From Hyphomicrobium sp. (GTDB lineage Bacteria; Pseudomonadota; Alphaproteobacteria; Rhizobiales; Hyphomicrobiaceae): 12,975 bases of DNA. Location of the stretch: contig JAUVPN010000029.1 in assembly GCA_030598645.1 (NCBI GenBank), positions 1 through 12,975 of the forward strand, written 5' to 3'. The translations under genes and the position numbers were made by a program. Positions 1 through 6,757 of the stretch are shown here, piece after piece (positions within the stretch are counted from its first letter, which is position 1; the number at the start of each line of letters is the position of its first letter). The notes under the pieces were generated by a model, which was given only the letters and a program-made list of their open reading frames with translations, had not been told where the DNA came from and did not search any database.

Positions 1-1110
1 GCGGTTGTGGGGGGGTTCTCCTTCCACATCAGCCAATTCGACCGCGCCATGCAGGCGCGGCGCCAGCCAGGCTCTTCGTTCAAGCCTTTCGTCTATGCGA
101 CCGCGATCGAGAACGGCTACAAACCGACAAGCATTGTGCTCGACGCGCCTATCGAAATCGAACAAGGCCCAGGCCAGGACATCTGGCGGCCTGAGAACTA
201 TGAGAAGGAAAAGTCGGGCGGACCTTCGACGTTGCGTACCGGCATCGAGAAGTCACGCAATCAGATGACGGTGCGTTTGGCTCAGGATGTCGGTATGCCG
301 ATGATCACTGATTATGCGCGGCGCTTCGGCATCTATGATGACCTGCTGCCTGTTCTTTCGATGTCGCTCGGAGCGGGTGAGACGACGCTTCTGCGAATTG
401 CCACAGCTTATTGCATGCTTGCCAATGGAGGCAGGCAAGTGCGCCCGACGCTCATCGATCGCATCCAGGACCGCTGGGGGCGCACGGTGTGGCGCCACGA
501 CCAGCGGGTTTGTGAGAACTGCAAGGCGGAGGAGTGGACGGGCCAGGATGAGCCCCAGATATTTGATGACCGCCGCCAGATAATCGATCCCCACTCCGCC
601 TACCAGATGACATCAATTCTTGAGGGCGTAGTTCAACACGGGACCGCGCGCTCGCTCAAGAAGTTGGGGCGACCGCTTGCCGGAAAGACGGGCACGACGA
701 ACGAGGAGAAGGACGCATGGTTCGTCGGTTATTCACCAGATCTGGTCGTCGGCGTGTTTGTTGGCTACGACACGCCGCGGCCAATGGGCAAAGGCGAGAC
801 AGGCGGTCGTGTCGCGGCTCCTATCTTCGGTTCGTTCATGAAGAAGGCGCTCGCTGACAGGCCTGCTACGCCATTCAGAATACCTCCCGGCATCAAGTTG
901 GTGCGCATCAATCACAGGACGGGTTTGCGAGCTTCGGCCGATCAGCCGGGTAGCATCACGGAAGCGTTCAAACCTGGCGAGGGACCCGACGACGCCTACT
1001 CGGTGATAGGCCTATCGGAAGTGACGGGAACAGCTGCTTCGGGCACCGATGTTGCCCGCCCGGAGCCACGTCGGCCGAGTCTCGGATCGGAACGCGGTGG
1101 CCTGTGGTGA
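1..1110 (+). CDS. mrcA: Penicillin-binding protein 1A, C-terminal part (5' end outside window)
   Basis: Class A PBP: a bifunctional inner-membrane enzyme that polymerises glycan strands and cross-links peptidoglycan in the periplasm. Only the transpeptidase half is in the window; the reading frame is open from base 1, so the glycosyltransferase domain and the start lie upstream. All three acyl-serine transferase motifs are visible in the right order: SSFK (catalytic Ser codon 73-75, Lys 82-84), SRN (253-261) and KTGTT (685-699), the last followed by the usual DAWFVGYSPDLV segment. A CxxC loop (Cys codons 511 and 520) lies between SRN and KTG. The C-terminal tail after the transpeptidase is short and Arg/Pro/Gly-rich and ends GGLW before a TGA at 1108. 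prfB follows after 128 bp; to my recollection this pairing is common in Hyphomicrobiales. Identification is secure. The choice of PBP1A over another class A PBP rests on overall resemblance and neighbourhood. Confidence 0.94.
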   Translation, partial: AVVGGFSFHISQFDRAMQARRQPGSSFKPFVYATAIENGYKPTSIVLDAPIEIEQGPGQDIWRPENYEKEKSGGPSTLRTGIEKSRNQMTVRLAQDVGMPMITDYARRFGIYDDLLPVLSMSLGAGETTLLRIATAYCMLANGGRQVRPTLIDRIQDRWGRTVWRHDQRVCENCKAEEWTGQDEPQIFDDRRQIIDPHSAYQMTSILEGVVQHGTARSLKKLGRPLAGKTGTTNEEKDAWFVGYSPDLVVGVFVGYDTPRPMGKGETGGRVAAPIFGSFMKKALADRPATPFRIPPGIKLVRINHRTGLRASADQPGSITEAFKPGEGPDDAYSVIGLSEVTGTAASGTDVARPEPRRPSLGSERGGLW

Positions 1111-1164
1111 CCTTGCGCTGAGGGCGGCCAGAATGGACTTTTTCAGCATGGCTAGCTGACCGCG

Positions 1165-1193
1165 TTTACATGCGTAGTAACGACCACTATATC
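1165..1193 (+). promoter_or_regulatory. Candidate sigma-70-type promoter of prfB
   Basis: TTTACA (1165-1170) and TATATC (1188-1193) are separated by 17 bp, close to the housekeeping consensus in spacing and in 5/6 plus 4/6 positions. It would start transcription near 1200, leaving a leader of about 40 bases before the prfB ATG. It was found by eye; read-through from mrcA is also possible. Confidence 0.42.
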
Positions 1194-1238
1194 ACTGTCT
1201 TTTAATCCACCACATCGCACTCGTTTCGGGAGGCTGCC

Positions 1239-2370
1239 ATGCGCGCCGAACTGCAAAAGCTCGTCGATTCCATCAAGGAGGCCTTAGTCCTCTTACGGAG
1301 GCATCTTTGACTGGGACACCGCTGAAGCTCGACTGGCGGAATTCAACAAGCAGGCAGAGGACCCGAACCTGTGGAATGATCCCAAGGGTGCCCAAAAGGT
1401 CATGCGCCAGCGTCAGCAGTTGGAACGCTCCATGGGCGCCTACCTCAGGTTGGCAGGCGATCTTGAGGATAGCGTGACGCTGATCGAGCTGGGAGAAGCC
1501 GAAGACGACGATGCCACCATCGCCGAAGGGGAGGCGCAATTGCGCAAACTCGAGGAGGAAGCGCAGCGCCGCAGCGTCGAGGCGCTACTATCAGGTGAGG
1601 CTGATGCCAACGACACCTACTTGGAAGTTCACGCGGGGGCCGGCGGTACGGAGAGCCAGGATTGGGCATCCATGCTTGTGCGGATGTACATGCGCTGGGC
1701 GGAGGATCGTGGCTACAAGGTAAAGGTGATCGAGGAAAGTGCAGGTGAAGAAGCGGGTCTGAAGTCAGTTACCATCGAAATCAAGGGAGAAGATGCCTAC
1801 GGTTGGCTCAAGACGGAGTCGGGCGTACACCGGTTAGTGCGCATCTCACCTTACGATAGCAACGCGCGCCGGCATACGAGCTTTGCATCAGTGTGGGTGT
1901 ATCCGGTGGTCGATGACGCCATCGACATAGATATCAATGAGGGGGACTGCCGGATCGACACATACCGATCTTCAGGCGCGGGTGGGCAACACGTTAATAC
2001 CACTGATTCGGCAGTGCGCATTACGCACTTACCGACAGGTGTCGCTGTCGCAAGCCAGCAGGAGCGTTCGCAGATCAAGAACCGCGCTATCGCATGGGCG
2101 ATGCTGAAATCGCGGCTCTATGACCTCGAGCTTAAGAAGCGGGAAGAAAAGGCGTCCGCGGAAGCTGCGAGTAAAACCGAAATCGGTTGGGGGCACCAGA
2201 TCCGCTCCTATGTACTACAGCCCTATCAGTTGGTGAAGGATCTGCGTACTGGCAAGCAGAGCTCCAACCCGACAGCCGTTTTGGATGGTGCGCTTGATCC
2301 GTTTATCGAGAGTGCTCTGGCGCAGCGCATCGACGGTGGTGGGCCAGTGCATGTTGAAGATCTCAACTAA
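1239..2370 (+). CDS. prfB: Peptide chain release factor 2 (RF2), made by programmed +1 frameshift
   Basis: RF2 recognises UGA and UAA in the ribosomal A site and triggers peptide release. The coding sequence is join(1239..1307, 1309..2370), 376 residues. The ATG at 1239 has a strong Shine-Dalgarno GGGAGG (1228-1233) five bases upstream. Frame 0 gives 23 codons ending RRHL, then an in-frame TGA (1308-1310). Skipping T1308 restores the frame at GAC TGG GAC and gives the conserved DWDTAEARL continuation. Key motifs are the codon-reading tripeptide SPY at residues 203-205 (codons 1846-1854), where the E. coli protein has SPF, and the peptidyl-transferase-centre GGQ at 248-250 (1981-1989). The remaining domains (LIELGEAEDD, HAGAGGTESQDWASM, RRHTSF, QERSQIKNR) are intact and full length. 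The gene ends with TAA. It is not a pseudogene: the apparent frame break is the autoregulatory site described separately. Annotation from the first in-frame ATG after the break (1402) would lose the N-terminus. Confidence 0.97.
1296..1311 (+). promoter_or_regulatory. prfB programmed +1 ribosomal frameshift site
   Basis: The frame-0 codons are CGG AGG CAT CTT TGA, followed by C. This matches the classic RF2 recoding element: an internal Shine-Dalgarno-like GGAGG (1297-1301) three bases before the slippery CTT, then the RF2-specific stop TGA with a 3' C. When RF2 is scarce, the ribosome pauses at TGA, tRNA-Leu slips from CTT to TTT, and translation resumes at GAC (1309). When RF2 is abundant, a 23-residue peptide is released. 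This is negative feedback on RF2 level, as known from E. coli. Here it is inferred from sequence identity of the element. Confidence 0.95.
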
Positions 2371-2405
2371 CCGTAGGGCACGCGCGTTTGGCATCGATGG
2401 CAATA

Positions 2406-3125
2406 TTAGCCGCTCTTGGTTGGGGCGCTGGCGGTCGAAACAAACATGCTGACAGCAAGTAGCGCGGCGAGGGGTGCCACCAGGCTCCAGAAGGTTAGTA
2501 AGATATAGCCGTAGGCCCCGGCAACAGTTCCGATGATGAAGGCCAGAACGGTAGGTGCCACGCGCTTAAAGCGCGCCCTGGCGCGCTCACTCACATCGGG
2601 GGTGTGACTATACATATCGATGAAGTCGATCATAGCCTGGGTGCAGTTGACGGTCATAATCGTGGTAGAGGGATGGCTGGCCAGGATGAGACGTCCGTAG
2701 CCGTTTTGTACCGCCATGGCCGAGACGCCAAGAAGCCCAGCAAGGATTGGACCCGCCTTGTCGGGGTCTGTTACCGGCGAAACGGATTGCCCGACGAACA
2801 TGCAGCATGCGAGCAGCGCGCTCTGTAACAGGAGTAGGGCGCGAAAGGGGGAACGGGCGCTTTGCTCATATTCCCGAACGATAAAGCGTGTGATAGCAAC
2901 GAAGATCAAGAACATGGGCAGCGCCAGCAGTTTGGCTATTAGGCCTGAGGAGCTGTGTACGATATCCGAACCCATCACCGTGAAATTGCCCGTAATGTGG
3001 GAGGCGAAAAGCCCGTAAAGTGCTACGAAGCCCACCACGTCGACAAAACCCGAGACGAACGACAAAGGCACCGTAGCACGAAGCGCGCGGTCCAACGGCT
3101 CCAGCCGCAACTCCATGCTCGACAT
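2406..3125 (-). CDS. DUF1275 / YoaK-family integral membrane protein
   Basis: A predicted 239-residue inner-membrane protein of the YoaK (DUF1275) family, whose molecular role is not established. The family pattern is clear near the N-terminus, SFVSGFVDVVGFVALYGLF followed by SHITGN (about residues 22-47), and again at MAVQNGYGRL (138-146). About six hydrophobic segments are visible, near residues 18-40, 64-83, 95-113, 125-147, 190-210 and 211-230. A charged loop (residues 176-189, ERARARFKR) lies between the fourth and fifth. I chose ATG at 3125-3123 because GGAG (3135-3132) sits six bases upstream. An in-frame GTG at 3137 overlaps that ribosome-binding site and is unlikely. The gene is convergent with prfB, leaving only 35 bp between stop codons and no obvious terminator. 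It lies downstream of ppa on the same strand, but the 180-bp gap argues for separate transcription. Confidence 0.86.
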   Translation of the reverse strand: MSSMELRLEPLDRALRATVPLSFVSGFVDVVGFVALYGLFASHITGNFTVMGSDIVHSSSGLIAKLLALPMFLIFVAITRFIVREYEQSARSPFRALLLLQSALLACCMFVGQSVSPVTDPDKAGPILAGLLGVSAMAVQNGYGRLILASHPSTTIMTVNCTQAMIDFIDMYSHTPDVSERARARFKRVAPTVLAFIIGTVAGAYGYILLTFWSLVAPLAALLAVSMFVSTASAPTKSG

Positions 3126-3276
3126 TGTTATCTCCACAACTGCATATAGATTCCGCCGTGCATGAAAAGGCCCACGAACCCGCTAGATGCAATTTGGGGC
3201 AAAGCCAGTAAGAGCCGCCGGCAAGCCGCTTTTGTAGCATCCCAGAGCCGCAGCCTTTTCATTCTTAGACGTGATG

Positions 3277-3293
3277 GCACGCGACGGGCGTGC
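3277..3293. other. GC-rich stem-loop just 3' of ppa
   Basis: GCACGC (3277-3282) and GCGTGC (3288-3293) form a perfect 6-bp stem with a 5-base loop, 12 bases beyond the ppa stop codon. No T-run follows it in the ppa direction. Short T's follow on the plus strand only. It may mark the ppa 3' end or stabilise it, but a Rho-independent terminator is not demonstrated. Confidence 0.3.
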
Positions 3294-3305
3294 AGCTTTT
3301 GCCAA

Positions 3306-3845
3306 TCACTTTGCCGCATTCTCTTTGGCGCGGACGATCGCTTGCTCAATGAACTTGTGAGCTTCCGCAGCATCGCCCCAATGCTCAATCTTGGCCCACT
3401 TACCAGGTTCTAAATCCTTATAATGGGCGAAGAAGTGCTCGATCTGCTTCGCCGAGATTTCCGGTAGATCGGAGTAGTTTTCAATATTGTCATAGCGCTT
3501 CGTCAGTTTGCTACTTGGCACTGCGATTATTTTCTCGTCGCCGCCGCCCTCGTCCTCCATTACGAGCACGCCAATGGGACGACAATTGATGACGGCTCCA
3601 GGGACAAGAGCGCGTGTGTTGCAGACAAGGACGTCAATGGGATCACCGTCGGCGGATAGTGTGTGTGGTGCAAACCCGTAATTTCCGGGGTAGCGCATAG
3701 GCGTGTAGAGGAACCGGTCGACGACAAGCGTGCCAGAGGCTTTGTCCATCTCATACTTGATGGGCTCCCCGCCGACAGGAACCTCTATAATCACGTTGAT
3801 GTCGAGAGGCGGGTTGTACCCGATGGCGATGGCATCGAGGCGCAT
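3306..3845 (-). CDS. ppa: Inorganic pyrophosphatase (family I, soluble)
   Basis: Hydrolyses pyrophosphate to two phosphates in the cytoplasm, pulling biosynthetic reactions such as nucleic acid synthesis and aminoacylation forward. The 179-residue product has the normal length. The family I signature DGDPIDV is at residues 66-72, supplying metal-binding Asp66, Asp68 and Asp71. Other catalytic positions of the E. coli enzyme are all present with a one-residue offset: Glu21, Lys30, Glu32, Arg44, Tyr56, Asp98, Asp103, Lys105, Tyr142 and Lys143. The start is ATG at 3845-3843 (MRLDAIAIG), which matches the typical N-terminus and has GGAG eight bases upstream. The open frame continues upstream to 3956, but that extension is low-complexity and not family-like. 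The gene is divergent from the methyltransferase cassette starting at 4065. No defect is seen. Confidence 0.97.
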   Translation of the reverse strand: MRLDAIAIGYNPPLDINVIIEVPVGGEPIKYEMDKASGTLVVDRFLYTPMRYPGNYGFAPHTLSADGDPIDVLVCNTRALVPGAVINCRPIGVLVMEDEGGGDEKIIAVPSSKLTKRYDNIENYSDLPEISAKQIEHFFAHYKDLEPGKWAKIEHWGDAAEAHKFIEQAIVRAKENAAK

Positions 3846-3877
3846 GGGCTCGGCTCCTAGTCGTGCGTTAAAAACGT

Positions 3878-3934
3878 TGTGGCCAATGTCAGAACACACA
3901 ATGGCGGTAGGCGCGCAAGGAGATCTTGGCCACA
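3878..3934. repeat. 9-bp inverted repeat in the ppa / methyltransferase divergent spacer
   Basis: TGTGGCCAA (3878-3886) is exactly mirrored by TTGGCCACA (3926-3934), with centres 48 bp apart. The core TGTGGCC recurs at 4008-4014 in direct orientation. All three lie in the 219-bp divergent promoter region, which otherwise shows no gene. They could be operator half-sites for a shared regulator; no known regulator motif is recognised. Confidence 0.45.
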
Positions 3935-4064
3935 CATTGCCACCTCCGCCCGGCACTTTCGCGTGACTCTCGGTGTTGTCAACTCATCGCTCCAGCGTCG
4001 AGCGAGGTGTGGCCGATGAGGACGAACGTGCTAGAAGCCGTTTTTCCTCACGATCGGATGAGAA

Positions 4065-4976
4065 ATGCGCCCGCCGCCAGACCCATTGAAATGCATCGAA
4101 ACGGCCGGCTTTGCGGACTATTCGCTTCTCGACAGCGGGGTCGGCCGAAAGTTGGAACGTTTCGGCAAGATCATTGTTGACCGGCCGGAGCCGCAGGCTC
4201 TTTGGTCGCCGCACCTTGCTAAGGCGGAATGGGATCAGGCCCACGCCGTATTTTCAAGCGAAAAAGATGAGGACATGGGCGGCTGGCGCCTCCACAAATC
4301 CGTGCCGGAAAGCTGGCCCATCAAAATGTGCAGCGTAACGATGCTGTGTCGGTTGTCTGGATTTCGGCACATAGGATTGTTCCCTGAGCAGCTTCCGCTC
4401 TGGGAGTGGATGCTGGGACGACTTGCTGAGCGCGGCGATGAGCCCCCGCGGGTGCTGAACTTATTTGCCTACACCGGTGCAGCTTCCTTATTGGCCGCTG
4501 CGGCGGGCGCACATGTTACCCACGTGGATGCCTCCAAGAGGGCAATTGCCTGGGCCAAGGAGAACCAGTCGGCCTCCAAACTTGAGTCTGCGTCGGTGCG
4601 CTGGATCCTCGACGATGCACAAAAGTTCACGGCGCGCGAGGTGCGCCGGGGTAAGTCTTACGACCTTATATTGGTCGATCCGCCTAAGTTTGGGCGTGGG
4701 CCTAACGGCGAGGTGTGGGACTTGTTCAAGAGCTTGCCGCCGCTGATGAAGGATTGCGCAATGTTACTTGCGCCTACACGGGCGTCGCTGTTGCTGACCG
4801 TCTACGCTATCCGTGCATCGTCACTTGCATTCGACCAACTTCTACGTGAGGTATTGGTGAACCGAGGCGGAATCGGCGAGTCGGGTGAGCTTGCCATTCG
4901 CGAGCGCGACGGAGCACGGGCGATACCGACATCGCTATTCACGCGGTGGGCGTGTAATGACTCAACGCACTCATAA
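4065..4976 (+). CDS. Class I SAM-dependent methyltransferase, COG1092-like (probable rRNA methyltransferase)
   Basis: A 303-residue AdoMet-dependent methyltransferase resembling the catalytic half of the RlmI/RlmK (COG1092) 23S rRNA methyltransferases. The N-terminal 110 residues (FADYSLLDSGVGRKLERFG, then RPEPQALW and FRHIGLFPEQ) match a family I recognise from Hyphomicrobiales. There is no PUA domain. The Rossmann fold has motif I LNLFAYTGAAS at 131-141, acidic Asp155 at the end of strand beta-2 (VDAS) and the active-site motif IV VDPPKFGRGP at 204-213. DPPKFGRG is characteristic of RNA base methylation in this group. The start is ATG 4065; a TGA lies in frame just upstream (4059-4061), so no longer form exists, and GGA (4056-4058) is a weak ribosome-binding site. 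The last 20 bp overlap the next gene, indicating translational coupling. The exact substrate (rRNA position) is unknown. Confidence 0.85.
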   Translation: MRPPPDPLKCIETAGFADYSLLDSGVGRKLERFGKIIVDRPEPQALWSPHLAKAEWDQAHAVFSSEKDEDMGGWRLHKSVPESWPIKMCSVTMLCRLSGFRHIGLFPEQLPLWEWMLGRLAERGDEPPRVLNLFAYTGAASLLAAAAGAHVTHVDASKRAIAWAKENQSASKLESASVRWILDDAQKFTAREVRRGKSYDLILVDPPKFGRGPNGEVWDLFKSLPPLMKDCAMLLAPTRASLLLTVYAIRASSLAFDQLLREVLVNRGGIGESGELAIRERDGARAIPTSLFTRWACNDSTHS

Positions 4977-5793
4977 GCCGGCATCGGCACCGAAGCCGAT
5001 CACCAGCCTGCAGAACGAGCAGGTGAAGGCAATCCGGGCGCTCGAGATGCGCAAGGTGCGCAAGGAGACGGGACTATTTGTTGCCGAAGGAGCGGCGATC
5101 CTTATCACCGCTCGCGAGCATGGTTTCGCACCTGAGACGTTGGTCTTTCAAACGGGGACTGCCGGAAGCGGAGTGGCACGCGGTCTCGTCGATTGGGCGC
5201 TGCGCGAGGGCGCTGAGTGCCTCGAAGTAACTGAGGCTGTGCTTGGCAAGCTCGCATCGAAGGACAATCCACAAAATATGCTGGCCGTGTTTCGCCAGCG
5301 CTGGGCGGACAGACAGAGTGCGGAAAATGTAGCGACCGGAGAAGTATGGCTTGCATTGGAAGAGGTACGTGATCCCGGAAACCTTGGCACGATCATCCGC
5401 ACGGTTGATGCAGTCGGTGCATCGGGCGTATTGCTTGTCGGCAATTGCTGCGATCCTTATGCGCGTGAATGTGTGCGCGCGACGATGGGCTCGGTGTTTG
5501 CTGTTCCTCTTATCAAGTTGACGCTCGAGTCGTTCCTTGGCTGGTGCTCTTCTTGGAAAGGTGAGATTATTGGTACGCACCTCGACGGCCGGAATGATTT
5601 TCGTAAGGTGCGGCCGTCCGGACCGTTGCTATTGGTAATGGGCAGTGAGGGGCCAGGCCTGTCGAAAGAGTTGGCAAAAAGTTGCACGCAGATAGTCAAG
5701 ATCCCGATGTCGGGCCAACTCGACTCGCTCAATCTCGCGGTGGCCACTGGCCTGGTGCTCTACCAGCTGCGTGGCCCGAGCCTAACGCTTTAG
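4957..5793 (+). CDS. SpoU/TrmH-family (SPOUT) RNA 2'-O-methyltransferase
   Basis: A 278-residue trefoil-knot methyltransferase that probably adds a 2'-O-methyl group to a ribose in rRNA or tRNA. The N-terminal part (residues 15-110: ITSLQNEQVKAIRAL, then ETGLFVAEG and LASKDNPQNMLAV) is the SpoU substrate-binding domain. The C-terminal SPOUT domain shows all three motifs: motif 1 NLGTIIRT (142-149, with Asn142 and Arg148), motif 2 MGSEGPGLS (228-236) and motif 3 IPMSGQLDSLNLAVA (249-263). The start is ATG 4957, which lies inside the end of the preceding methyltransferase gene in another frame. The extension back to 4885 reads only as an antiphase shadow of that gene. The stop TAG at 5791 is four bases before the next ATG, so the three genes look like one operon. 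The family resembles RlmB/TsnR-like enzymes; the target nucleotide cannot be read from sequence. Confidence 0.92.
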   Translation: MTQRTHKPASAPKPITSLQNEQVKAIRALEMRKVRKETGLFVAEGAAILITAREHGFAPETLVFQTGTAGSGVARGLVDWALREGAECLEVTEAVLGKLASKDNPQNMLAVFRQRWADRQSAENVATGEVWLALEEVRDPGNLGTIIRTVDAVGASGVLLVGNCCDPYARECVRATMGSVFAVPLIKLTLESFLGWCSSWKGEIIGTHLDGRNDFRKVRPSGPLLLVMGSEGPGLSKELAKSCTQIVKIPMSGQLDSLNLAVATGLVLYQLRGPSLTL

Positions 5794-5797
5794 ACCA

Positions 5798-6736
5798 ATG
5801 CGCATAGAGTATCATCGTACCTTGATTGCCGATCACGTGCGCAACAAGGCTTTTGCGCGTGCGCTGGAGACGGTCATTTGCAGCAGCGAGACGACCGTAG
5901 CGGATATTGGTGCGGGCACAGGGATTCTGGCTTTGATGGCAGCGCGACTTGGTGCGCGCGAGGTTTTCCTTTACGAGGCCGCCGAAGTGGCCAGCGTGGC
6001 CGCCAAGGTTCTCAAAGCGAATTGCGCGCGCAACTGCCATTTGATTCCCTGCCACTCTATGGATATGGACGATCCTCCGCGGGTCGATGTTGTCGTGTCG
6101 GAAACGCTTGGCAACTATCCTTTCGAAGAGAATACAATCGAGACGTTAAATGACGCACGTTGCCGTTTTCTGAAAACGGGCGGCGTGATCATCCCAGGCC
6201 GTTTGGAGCAATTCGTGGCGCCAGCTGTCAGCGAGCGCATTCACAGCGAGTTGTCTGCCTGGGAGGAGGTCGAGTTCGATATCGACCTCTCGCCAGCAAT
6301 GACGATGACCCTCAATAACATTTATGTGCGTAGCATGGCGCCTAAAGAACTGCTCGATAATGGCGCAAGCGCCAAGACGTGGGATGCCATCGACTTTACA
6401 AGGCAGAACCGGTCGGCGCGCAAAGGCGCGGCCAATTGGCGATTGTCGCGCGCAACAACGATTTTCGGTTTTGTCACGTGGTGGGTGGCTGAGCTCGTGC
6501 CTGGCATCGTGCTATCTACCGCGCCTAATGCGCCGCGAACGCATTGGGAGCAACTTTATCTTCCTCTGCTCAAACCGATGAAAGCAAGTGGCGGAGAGAC
6601 AGTGACCATATCGCTGCGCTCACGTACCTCCATGGAGGAGGGAACACACGTGGCCTGGACAGCCACCCGGCTTAACGCGAAAGGGCAAAGGCTAGAGCAC
6701 CAGGCATTGAATTTGGATAAGGGTTTTCTGCCCTGA
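5798..6736 (+). CDS. Protein arginine methyltransferase-like (PRMT-like) SAM-dependent methyltransferase
   Basis: A 312-residue protein with the full set of PRMT hallmarks. The pre-core segment YHRTLIADHVRNKAF (5-19) keeps the eukaryotic H..ML.D..RT spacing (His6, Asp12, Arg15). Motif I is VADIGAGTGILAL (34-46), with Glu60 as the ribose-binding acid. The double-E loop SETLGNYPFEE (101-111) has Glu102 and Glu111 nine residues apart, the spacing used to clamp the guanidinium group in PRMT1. The C-terminal barrel contains GFVTWW (224-229), STAPNAPRTHWEQ (240-252) with the THW loop, and a final strand pattern. The N-terminal YFxxY helix of classical PRMTs is missing. The start is ATG 5798, four bases after the upstream stop. 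There is no Shine-Dalgarno, so translation probably depends on coupling. Context with two RNA methyltransferases suggests a ribosomal or RNA-binding protein substrate; this is inference. The alternative is a related methyltransferase with a non-arginine target. Confidence 0.82.
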   Translation: MRIEYHRTLIADHVRNKAFARALETVICSSETTVADIGAGTGILALMAARLGAREVFLYEAAEVASVAAKVLKANCARNCHLIPCHSMDMDDPPRVDVVVSETLGNYPFEENTIETLNDARCRFLKTGGVIIPGRLEQFVAPAVSERIHSELSAWEEVEFDIDLSPAMTMTLNNIYVRSMAPKELLDNGASAKTWDAIDFTRQNRSARKGAANWRLSRATTIFGFVTWWVAELVPGIVLSTAPNAPRTHWEQLYLPLLKPMKASGGETVTISLRSRTSMEEGTHVAWTATRLNAKGQRLEHQALNLDKGFLP

Positions 6737-6757
6737 GAGTTGATCGCACGGTGGGTT

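Noticed and set aside
1145..1161. Short hairpin TCAGC/GCTGA downstream of mrcA
   Set aside because: Only 5 bp, with the T-run on the wrong side for terminating mrcA transcription.
1239..1310. Apparent frameshift mutation making prfB a pseudogene
   Set aside because: The break is exactly the conserved RF2 programmed frameshift element and the rest of the gene is intact.
2561..2575. Palindrome with 7-bp arms (CGCGCTT A AAGCGCG)
   Set aside because: Lies inside the DUF1275 coding sequence where codons for RFKRVA explain it; no reason to assign a regulatory role.
3846..3956. Upstream extension of ppa
   Set aside because: Adds 37 residues absent from the family, Pro/Gly-rich at the far end, and ignores the ATG 3845 with a ribosome-binding site.
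5074..5580. 168-codon minus-strand open frame
   Set aside because: Lies entirely within the clear SpoU/TrmH gene; translation has no family features.
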